Below, one piece after another: positions 1-5,994 of a stretch of DNA of 5,994 bases (the stretch's first letter is position 1; the number at the start of each line of letters is the position of its first letter). The stretch covers positions 1-5,994 of the forward strand of contig JAPOSK010000078.1 of NCBI GenBank assembly GCA_026709725.1, written 5' to 3'. The translations under genes were made by a program, and so were the position numbers. This stretch comes from Paracoccaceae bacterium (GTDB taxonomy: Bacteria > Pseudomonadota > Alphaproteobacteria > Rhodobacterales > Rhodobacteraceae). Below the pieces are notes generated by a model. The model was not told the origin of the DNA. It ran no database searches and saw nothing but the letters and a program-made list of their open reading frames with translations.

Positions 1-538
1 CAAGAAAATTGGCAGACCACAGAACATCGCCGAACTTGCAAAGGAGCGTCTCAGGTTGGCCGGGAAGGACGTTGTCAAGCGGAATCCCGGCTATTCCGGT
101 GACTTGGGCTTCAAGGTGTTCAGGCTCGACAGCAGCAATATCAGTATTTGGAATCCTGACAGGAATGATCTTGAGCAGTCTCTCCTTGATTACACCGACC
201 ATATTGCGGAAGGCCGGAGTGAGCAAGACATACTCTATGAGCTTTTGCTCAAACGTGGAGTCGATTTAGCGATACCGATTGATGTAAGGGTGATTGCAGG
301 AAAAACAGTTCATTCTATGGGGGATGGCACACTTTTTGCTTGTCTTGACGAGATGATTGAGATGTCAGAGATCGAAGATTTGGGGTCCGGCATCGCAGAA
401 TGGTTCATAGAATTGGACGCAATTAAAAAAGAAGCACATGTAGTTTTTCGTGACAGTGCATTTGCCGATGATGTCGTAAAGACAAATATGTGTGCCATGC
501 TGGAGCAGAATGGCATCAAACATATCCTCAGCCTGTAA
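1..538 (+). CDS. mod: Type III restriction-modification system methyltransferase subunit Mod, C-terminal part (5' truncated by window edge)
   Basis: The frame is open from base 2 and gives 178 residues ending at a TAA at 536-538. The start lies upstream of the window. Mod subunits recognise the asymmetric target and transfer a methyl group from S-adenosylmethionine to adenine N6; they also supply target specificity to the Res nuclease. The visible part matches the conserved C-terminal tail of type III Mod proteins: an IAELAKERL segment near the start, then DLGFKVFRLDSSNISIWNPD, then RSEQDILYELLLKRGVDLAIPI, and finally VVFRDSAFADDVVKTN close to the end. The catalytic DPPY and SAM-binding motifs and the target recognition domain should lie upstream, so activity and specificity cannot be judged here. 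The res gene follows after 15 bases in the same frame, as expected for a mod-res operon. No frameshift is seen in the visible part. The family call is firm because of both the sequence pattern and the adjacent res. Confidence 0.94.
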   Translation, partial: KKIGRPQNIAELAKERLRLAGKDVVKRNPGYSGDLGFKVFRLDSSNISIWNPDRNDLEQSLLDYTDHIAEGRSEQDILYELLLKRGVDLAIPIDVRVIAGKTVHSMGDGTLFACLDEMIEMSEIEDLGSGIAEWFIELDAIKKEAHVVFRDSAFADDVVKTNMCAMLEQNGIKHILSL

Positions 539-553
539 GTTCATCTGACGTCA

Positions 554-3500
554 ATGAAGTTGCATTTCGAAGACAATCTGGACTACCAAAATGAGGCTAT
601 CTCATCCGTTGTTGGCCTTTTCAAAGGACAAGAACTGTCTCGCAATGAGTTCACCGTCGCTTACCGCTCAAGTGAAACTCCACAAATCGCATTTGGCATG
701 ACCGAGAGCGATCTTGGTATAGGTAACAAATTAGAGTTGTCAGATGACGAAATTCTGAAAAACATACAGGATATACAACTTTGTAATGGTCTATCTCCCT
801 CAGAGGCACTCGTTGGTCGCGATTTTACCGTTGAGATGGAAACGGGTACGGGCAAAACCTATGTTTATCTCCGTACGATCTTTGAACTGAACAAGCGGTA
901 TGGCTTCACCAAATTTATCATCGTGGTTCCATCAATTGCGATCAAGGAAGGAACATATAAGACCCTTCAAATAACCCGTGAACACATCGAGAACCTGTAC
1001 CCGATGGCAAGGGGTTACGAATACTTCCAATATGATTCCAATCGGCTTGCTGCAGTACGCAACTTTGCCACTAGCCCAAGCATACAGATCATGGTTGTGA
1101 CCGTTGGAGCAATAAACAAGAAGGATACGAACAACCTCTCTAAGCATAGCGAGAAGACGGGCGGGGAGAGGCCAATTGACTTGGTTCGCGCAACCAATCC
1201 GATCATTGTTGTTGATGAGCCCCAAAGCGTGGATGGTGGCCTCGGAGGAAGAGGAAGGAAGGCCTTGGGTGCCATGGCGCCCCTATGTACGCTGCGTTAC
1301 TCTGCAACTCATGTGGACAAACACCATATGGTTTATCGGCTTGATGCTGTTGATGCCTATGAACGCGGGCTTGTTAAGCAGGTCGAGATCGCTGCTCTTG
1401 AAGTCATAGGTGGACACAACAGGCCTTATGTTCGACTAATCTCAACTCAGAATAAGAGTGGTAGCATCCTGGCCAAGGTCGAGGTCGACATGACATCTGG
1501 TGGTGAATTAAGGCGCCAAGTTGTCACAGTAGAAGATGGTGACAATCTCGAAAATCTCACACAGCGACCGCTTTATGAAAATTATCGTATAGGGACGATT
1601 GCTGTTGGGAAAAACAACCAGTCTGTAGAATTGAGTATGCCCGATGGTGAGAAATTGCTTCGTCCGGGTGAAGAAGTCGGTGGGGTCGATTCAGTGCAGC
1701 TAAATCGCCTGATGATCCAGCGAACAATTAAAGAGCATCTTGACAAGGAAAAGCGCTTCAGAGCCGAAAATCGTGAAGTTAAGGTCCTCAGCTTGTTTTT
1801 CATTGATAGTGTCAAGCATTACCGTCGCTATGAATCTGATGGAAAAATTACCAAGGGAGACTGCGCACAGATATTCGAAGAAGAGCTCAGGAAATTCGCC
1901 AGTCACCCAGACTACCAGAATCTCTTCGCAGATATGGATCTGGAAACAGAAATTGACGAAATTCACAACGGCTATTTTTCCATTGACAGGAAAGGATTAT
2001 GGACAGAGACAAATGAGAACAATCAGATAAGCAGAGAGTGCGCTGAACGCGCTTACAGCCTCATCATGAAGGATAAAGAGAAGCTGCTTAGCTTTGAGTC
2101 CAAACTGAGATTTATCTTCTCTCATTCTGCGCTCAAAGAGGGTTGGGATAATCCCAATGTGTTCCAAATCTGTGTGCTTCGTGACATTGGCACTGAGCGG
2201 GAACGTCGCCAGACCCTTGGTCGCGGCCTCAGACTCTGCGTAAATCAGAATGGAGAACGTCTACGAGGATCTGATGTCAATACCCTGACCGTGATTGCCA
2301 CTGAAAGTTATGAGGAGTTTGCCGAGGCCCTTCAAAAAGAAATTGAAAAGGAAGCAGGTATACGCTTTGGTATTGTTGAGAAGCATCAATTCGCCAGGAT
2401 TGCAACATCGGTGGACGATGGAACATTCAGCCGCCTTGGAACCAAAAAATCCGAAATCATCTGGACTTATCTTCGAGATCTCGGTTTTATCAATGCGGAT
2501 GGCGGGGTGAAAGACAGGTTGAGAGTAGCACTGAATAGTGACAGTTTTTTTCTCCCCAAAGATCTCAAGGAGCATCAAGGTGGAGTTGTAGAAACTCTCA
2601 AGAAACTTGCCAGCAATATATCTATCAAGAATGCAGATGAGAAGATACCGATCCGGGTACGGAAATCTATTCTTGAAAGTGAGGAATTTAAGGCACTTTG
2701 GGATCGTATTAAACACAAAACAATTTACAGAGTTGAATTTGATACTGATCGACTCATTTGTGAATGTGCCAGTGCAATTGAAAATAGCCCGGGCATTGCA
2801 AGAGCGAGAGCCCAGTTTCATTTGGCAGAAATCAAGATGGGCAAAGGCGGCGTTCAGGCGAACGAAACATCTACATCGGGGTTTACCAGTATTTTCGAAG
2901 ACGACATCGAAATTCCTGATCTGCTAACTTATCTTCAAGACAAAACTCAACTTACGCGTAGGAGTCTTGCAAGGATTTTGATCCAGAGTCGTCGCCTTGC
3001 CGATCTCAAAAAGAACCCACAAGAATTTCTTGATCTTGTTGTCAAAGCCGTCAATGGCAAGAAAAACCATGCTCTTGTTGATGGCATCAAGTATTTTCGC
3101 ATTGGCAACGATAGCTATTACGCGCAAGAACTGTTTCAGAATGAAGAACTCACGGGCTACTTCAAGAATACTGTTGCCTCTGAAAAGTCAGTTTTTGATC
3201 GTGTATTGTATGATCAGGGGGTCGAAAAGACCTTTGCCGAGGAGCTGGAAAAAAATGAAGCGGTCAAGGTTTTCACCAAACTTCCCCGCTGGTTTAAAAT
3301 CCGTACACCTCTTGGAACATACAACCCGGATTGGGCTATTGTCATTGAAGACAGGGGCACAGAGAGACTCTACCTTGTCGTGGAAAGCAAGAGCAGTGTT
3401 TGGCTTGAGCAGTGGCGCCCCGGCGAATCAGATAAATTCAGATGTGGCGAAAAACACTTTGCTGCATTGAAAATTGACGAAGTTGACAATCCTGCACGAT

Positions 3501-3559
3501 TCATGTCTGCAACCACTGTCAATGATGTGTTGAAGAATCATTCGGATATGAACGCATGA
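554..3559 (+). CDS. res: Type III restriction-modification system restriction subunit Res (ATP-dependent endonuclease)
   Basis: This complete 1001-residue protein has the usual size for type III Res subunits, which complex with Mod, hydrolyse ATP through a superfamily 2 helicase-like motor and cut DNA near unmethylated sites. Visible motifs in order are Walker A ETGTGKT (96-102), motif II DEPQ (221-224) and motif III SATH (250-253). They are followed by a motif V-like ALKEGWDNPNVF segment (526-537) and motif VI QTLGRGLRL (553-561). The C-terminal nuclease site is PD at 925-926 followed by E944-S945-K946, the PD...ExK arrangement. All key residues are present and there is no internal stop, so the protein looks functional. 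The ATG at 554 is chosen because the frame is closed upstream by the mod stop codon and MKLHFEDNLDYQ resembles a normal Res N-terminus. No good Shine-Dalgarno precedes it, which suggests translation coupled to mod. Base composition is lower in G+C than the following pnt genes. Confidence 0.97.
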   Translation: MKLHFEDNLDYQNEAISSVVGLFKGQELSRNEFTVAYRSSETPQIAFGMTESDLGIGNKLELSDDEILKNIQDIQLCNGLSPSEALVGRDFTVEMETGTGKTYVYLRTIFELNKRYGFTKFIIVVPSIAIKEGTYKTLQITREHIENLYPMARGYEYFQYDSNRLAAVRNFATSPSIQIMVVTVGAINKKDTNNLSKHSEKTGGERPIDLVRATNPIIVVDEPQSVDGGLGGRGRKALGAMAPLCTLRYSATHVDKHHMVYRLDAVDAYERGLVKQVEIAALEVIGGHNRPYVRLISTQNKSGSILAKVEVDMTSGGELRRQVVTVEDGDNLENLTQRPLYENYRIGTIAVGKNNQSVELSMPDGEKLLRPGEEVGGVDSVQLNRLMIQRTIKEHLDKEKRFRAENREVKVLSLFFIDSVKHYRRYESDGKITKGDCAQIFEEELRKFASHPDYQNLFADMDLETEIDEIHNGYFSIDRKGLWTETNENNQISRECAERAYSLIMKDKEKLLSFESKLRFIFSHSALKEGWDNPNVFQICVLRDIGTERERRQTLGRGLRLCVNQNGERLRGSDVNTLTVIATESYEEFAEALQKEIEKEAGIRFGIVEKHQFARIATSVDDGTFSRLGTKKSEIIWTYLRDLGFINADGGVKDRLRVALNSDSFFLPKDLKEHQGGVVETLKKLASNISIKNADEKIPIRVRKSILESEEFKALWDRIKHKTIYRVEFDTDRLICECASAIENSPGIARARAQFHLAEIKMGKGGVQANETSTSGFTSIFEDDIEIPDLLTYLQDKTQLTRRSLARILIQSRRLADLKKNPQEFLDLVVKAVNGKKNHALVDGIKYFRIGNDSYYAQELFQNEELTGYFKNTVASEKSVFDRVLYDQGVEKTFAEELEKNEAVKVFTKLPRWFKIRTPLGTYNPDWAIVIEDRGTERLYLVVESKSSVWLEQWRPGESDKFRCGEKHFAALKIDEVDNPARFMSATTVNDVLKNHSDMNA

Positions 3560-3659
3560 CCCATGGCCAGAAAAATACCCGAAAAAGGCAGAGAGTTGAT
3601 AATAACCATGATTACAGGGATGCCGGCAATCACATGATCGCGAGATAGGGAGACAGAAC
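3560..3659 (+). other. Intergenic gap between res and pntA, containing the pntA leader
   Basis: This 100-base stretch separates the restriction block from the transhydrogenase operon. I see no convincing sigma-70 promoter: a TTGATA at 3596-3601 has no acceptable -10 box 16-18 bases downstream. I also see no factor-independent terminator, because no GC-rich hairpin is followed by a T run. The pntA promoter could therefore be of another type, lie inside the end of res, or be absent, with read-through from the restriction operon. A 30-codon frame runs from 3556 to 3648 and is treated as a finding rather than a gene. Confidence 0.6.
3647..3652 (+). promoter_or_regulatory. Ribosome binding site of pntA (AGGGAG)
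   Basis: AGGGAG lies 7 bases upstream of the GTG at 3660. This good match and spacing supports GTG as the start codon of pntA, in agreement with the family N-terminus (MRVG..., comparable to MRIG/MKIG in other PntA proteins). Confidence 0.75.
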
Positions 3660-5222
3660 GTGCGCGTTGGTGCAGTCAACGAAACAGGAAATGAAGAGGG
3701 GCGGGTGGCCATCACACCGGATTCGGCACAGCGGATCGGGAAACTTGGTCATGATGTCATTCTGGAACGTGGTGCGGGTCTGCAGGCGGGATTTCCTGAT
3801 CACGAATATGAAGAGGCCGGTGTCACCCTGGTTTCTGATGACGCGGGTGTTGTCAGTGCAATTGATGTTCTGGTGCGGGTGCGCGAGCCGGATGCCGATG
3901 ATCTTGCTCGGATGACTGCAGGCCAGACCCTGATTTCCTTCTTCTATCCCGGACGCAATGAGACACTGCTTGCAGAGGCCTGCAATCGCGAGCTGACGGT
4001 GGTGGCGATGGATATGGTCCCACGCATCTCGCGCGCGCAGAAAATGGACGCGCTGTCGTCCATGGCCAATATTGCCGGGTACCGGGCTGTTATTGAGGCC
4101 AGTGCCGCCTATGGACGTTTCCTGTCTGGTCAGATCACGGCGGCAGGCAAGAATCCGCCTGCCCGTGTTCTGGTCGTTGGAGCCGGAGTCGCCGGCCTCT
4201 CGGCCATCGGCACTGCGGTGTCACTGGGGGCGGTTGTCAGGGCGTTCGATGTCCGGCCCGAAGTGGCAGAACAGATCGCTTCGATGGGTGCCGAGTTTCT
4301 CTATCTGGACTTTGATGACCGGCAGACGGATGCCGGTGGGTATGCGAAGCCCTCATCACCCGAATTTCGTGAAAAACAACTCGAACTCTTCCATTCAGTT
4401 GCACCGGAAACAGACATCCTGATCACAACTGCCCTGATTCCCGGAATGGACGCACCGAAATTATGGCTTGGCGATATGGTCGATGCGATGCCGGTGGGTG
4501 CTGTGATTGTTGACCTTGCGGCGGAAGCGGGGGGCAACTGCGAATACACGAGAGTTGGCGAACGTCATGCGACCGGGAATGGTGTGACGATCCTTGGCTA
4601 CACTGACTTGCCGTCACGGATGCCGAAGATGGCATCGCTGCTGTATGCATCCAACATCACCCAGATGCTCGGTGAGCTGACACCTGAAAAGGATGGCAGG
4701 ATCGTCGTCAACATGGACGATGATGTGATCAGGGGATCGGTTGTGACCCATCAGGGGGCCGTGACCTATCCGCCTCCTAGGCCCAAAACGGCAGCGATTG
4801 CGAAACCGCCCGCCCGCAGGGTATCCGAACCCGACCCTGCCGAGATCGAAGCGGAAAGGGTTCGGCGCCAGACGCGCACTGCCCGGATGCAATCCATGGC
4901 CCTGCTTGCCGGAACCCTGATCCTCCTCGGGCTTGGCATGGTCGCACCGGTGAGTTTCATGCAGCACCTGATTGTCTTTATTTTGAGCTGCTTTGTCGGC
5001 TATCATGTCATCTGGAATGTCAGCCATGCCCTGCACACCCCGCTCATGTCGATCACCAATGCAATTTCGGGGATCATTGTTGTCGGTGCCATGCTGCAGA
5101 TCGTCTCCGGGACCATGACTGTCGTCATCCTGGCGGCGATTTCGGTTCTCATTGCAACAGTGAATATCGTCGGTGGCTTCACTGTGACCAGGCGCATGCT
5201 CGCAATGTTCCGAAAAAGTTGA
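3660..5222 (+). CDS. pntA: Proton-translocating NAD(P)+ transhydrogenase subunit alpha PntA
   Basis: PntA carries the NAD(H)-binding domain I of the inner-membrane transhydrogenase. The enzyme uses the proton gradient to drive hydride transfer from NADH to NADP+, supplying NADPH. The protein has 520 residues, close to the 510 of E. coli PntA. Residues 1 to about 370 form the AlaDH/PNT-like soluble domain. It includes [14 protein letters not shown] (121-134), where R122, Q127, D130 and S133 correspond to the catalytic-loop residues known from Rhodospirillum rubrum domain I. The Rossmann motif GAGVAG lies at 174-179, with the strand-end acidic D197 in AFDVRP. A proline- and charge-rich linker (about 371-411) leads to four predicted membrane segments at about 413-430, 434-454, 463-483 and 486-508. 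The chain is undivided, unlike the split pntAA/pntAB form. GTG is taken as start because of the AGGGAG upstream. pntB follows after 10 bases. One oddity is AVNE at 5-8, where relatives usually have a PRE/PKE motif. Confidence 0.98.
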   Translation: MRVGAVNETGNEEGRVAITPDSAQRIGKLGHDVILERGAGLQAGFPDHEYEEAGVTLVSDDAGVVSAIDVLVRVREPDADDLARMTAGQTLISFFYPGRNETLLAEACNRELTVVAMDMVPRISRAQKMDALSSMANIAGYRAVIEASAAYGRFLSGQITAAGKNPPARVLVVGAGVAGLSAIGTAVSLGAVVRAFDVRPEVAEQIASMGAEFLYLDFDDRQTDAGGYAKPSSPEFREKQLELFHSVAPETDILITTALIPGMDAPKLWLGDMVDAMPVGAVIVDLAAEAGGNCEYTRVGERHATGNGVTILGYTDLPSRMPKMASLLYASNITQMLGELTPEKDGRIVVNMDDDVIRGSVVTHQGAVTYPPPRPKTAAIAKPPARRVSEPDPAEIEAERVRRQTRTARMQSMALLAGTLILLGLGMVAPVSFMQHLIVFILSCFVGYHVIWNVSHALHTPLMSITNAISGIIVVGAMLQIVSGTMTVVILAAISVLIATVNIVGGFTVTRRMLAMFRKS

Positions 5223-5224
5223 GG
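5221..5224 (+). promoter_or_regulatory. Ribosome binding site of pntB (GAGG) overlapping the pntA stop codon
   Basis: GAGG overlaps the last two bases of the pntA TGA stop (5220-5222) and lies 8 bases before the GTG at 5233. The overlap implies that pntA and pntB are on one message and probably translationally coupled. It supports the GTG start for pntB. Confidence 0.7.
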
Positions 5225-5232
5225 ATTGACAA

Positions 5233-5994
5233 GTGACAGGTATTATCACCGCAGCCTATATTTCCGCTGCCATCCTGTTCATTCTGGCTCTTGGAGGTCT
5301 CTCCGATCAGGAGCGGGCCAAGCGGGCGATCTGGTACGGTGTTTTTGGTATGGCACTTGCCATGCTGGCCACCGCATTTTCCCTCTTCAGCGGGCCAATT
5401 TCTCTGGAATCAATTCCGAATATTGAGATTCTGCTTGCGGTCATTGCCGTGGGTGCGGTTGCCGGGCTGATTGTGGCCTTCCGGGTCCAGATGACGGGGA
5501 TGCCACAGCTGGTTGCGATCCTTCATTCCTTTGTCGGTCTCGCAGCCGTCTTCATCGGTCTGAATGCCGACATTGTCCTCAATGAGGTATCGGGGCTGCC
5601 CGCCTCACCCGAGATTACGGGGTTTGCCGCCCGACTCGCCGAAAAGGATTCCGTCGAGATCATGATTCTCAAGGTTGAGGTTCTTCTCGGGATTTTTATC
5701 GGTGCCATTACATTTACAGGTTCAGTGGTTGCCTATGGCAAACTTGCCGGACTGATCTCCGGTTTGCCCCGACAACTGCCCGGTGGGCACATCCTTAACC
5801 TCATCATGGCCGTGCTCTGTGTGGTGCTTGGTGCAATGTATCTGGCGGGATCAGACATCTGGACCATTATTGTGATTGCCGTGATTGCAGGTCTGATCGG
5901 CTGGCATCTCATCATGGGTATCGGGGGCGCCGACATGCCGGTTGTGGTCTCGATGCTCAACTCCTATTCCGGTTGGGCCGCAGCTGCGATCGGC
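5233..5994 (+). CDS. pntB: Proton-translocating NAD(P)+ transhydrogenase subunit beta PntB, N-terminal part (3' truncated by window edge)
   Basis: PntB forms most of the proton channel (domain II) and, at its C-terminus, the NADP(H)-binding domain III, pairing with PntA in the inner membrane. The window contains the first 254 codons; E. coli PntB has about 462 residues, so domain III is outside. The N-terminus VTGIITAAYISAAILF aligns with MSGGLVTAAYIVAAILF of the E. coli protein, which fixes the GTG start. Conserved signatures include LVAILHSFVGLAAV, whose H98 corresponds to the E. coli channel residue His91. FLGIFIGA-like and ITFTGSVVAYGKL segments follow (about 151-171), then GWHLIMGIGGADMPVVVSML (223-242), where D234 corresponds to E. 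coli Asp213. The chain is largely hydrophobic with several membrane helices. The loop at about 111-148 is some 18 residues longer than in E. coli, a form I recall from alphaproteobacterial PntB. The frame is open to the last base. Confidence 0.98.
   Translation, partial: MTGIITAAYISAAILFILALGGLSDQERAKRAIWYGVFGMALAMLATAFSLFSGPISLESIPNIEILLAVIAVGAVAGLIVAFRVQMTGMPQLVAILHSFVGLAAVFIGLNADIVLNEVSGLPASPEITGFAARLAEKDSVEIMILKVEVLLGIFIGAITFTGSVVAYGKLAGLISGLPRQLPGGHILNLIMAVLCVVLGAMYLAGSDIWTIIVIAVIAGLIGWHLIMGIGGADMPVVVSMLNSYSGWAAAAIG

Noticed and set aside
2261..2821. A 186-codon open frame on the minus strand opposite res
   Set aside because: It lies entirely within the conserved Res coding sequence and shows no recognisable protein features. 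It is a coding shadow.
3483..3512. A perfect TTGACA inside the end of res
   Set aside because: The positions 16-18 bases downstream (around TCTGCA) are poor -10 boxes, and the hexamer is explained by Val-Asp-Asn codons in res.
3596..3624. TTGATA as a possible -35 box for pntA
   Set aside because: The hexamers 16-18 bases downstream (for example GATGCC) do not resemble TATAAT, so no sigma-70 promoter can be supported.
3607..3636. A possible hairpin formed by CATGATT and AATCACATG in the res-pntA gap
   Set aside because: The stem is short and A+T-rich and needs a two-base bulge. It has a 14-base loop and no following T tract, so neither a terminator nor a riboswitch can be supported.
3563..3637. 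A 24-codon frame starting at an ATG in the res-pntA gap
   Set aside because: It has no Shine-Dalgarno, no recognisable leader-peptide composition and no membrane or signal features. It overlaps the other small frame in the same gap and is most likely chance.
4614..5249. A 211-codon open frame on the minus strand opposite pntA
   Set aside because: It is antisense to the well-supported pntA coding sequence. Its predicted peptide is rich in H, D, G and R with no recognisable domain, as expected for a shadow of a G+C-rich gene.

Overview
The window holds four protein-coding genes, all on the + strand and tightly packed. They form two functional blocks: the end of a type III restriction-modification system (mod, res) and the start of a proton-translocating nicotinamide nucleotide transhydrogenase operon (pntA, pntB). 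No RNA genes, mobile elements, CRISPR arrays or clear repeats are visible. Every non-coding gap is 100 bases or shorter.

Layout: bases 1-538 encode the last 178 residues of the Mod methyltransferase subunit. After 15 bases comes res (554-3559), a complete 1001-residue ATP-dependent restriction subunit. Its helicase motifs and C-terminal PD...ExK nuclease site look intact. A 100-base gap (3560-3659) then leads to pntA (3660-5222, GTG start, complete, 520 residues). pntB follows 10 bases later (5233, GTG start) and runs off the end of the window after 254 codons.

Mod and Res normally act as one complex. Mod recognises an asymmetric site and methylates adenine on one strand, while Res uses ATP to communicate along DNA and cuts when two sites are suitably oriented. 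PntA and PntB form the inner-membrane enzyme that couples proton flow to hydride transfer between NADH and NADP+. The two blocks have no evident functional link. Hand counts on a few 60-base lines give about 43-50% G+C in res and about 50-68% in pntA, so the restriction system may have been acquired next to a resident housekeeping operon.

Organism: a Gram-negative proteobacterium, most likely an alphaproteobacterium. PntA is a single undivided chain with its own four membrane segments. From memory of the family, both PntA (for example its C-terminal TRRMLAMF segment) and the longer loop in PntB resemble alphaproteobacterial proteins. This assignment is tentative.

I found no evidence for an undescribed system. 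The reported observations are modest: the junction between the two blocks, a 30-codon reading frame overlapping the res stop, and small departures from family norms.
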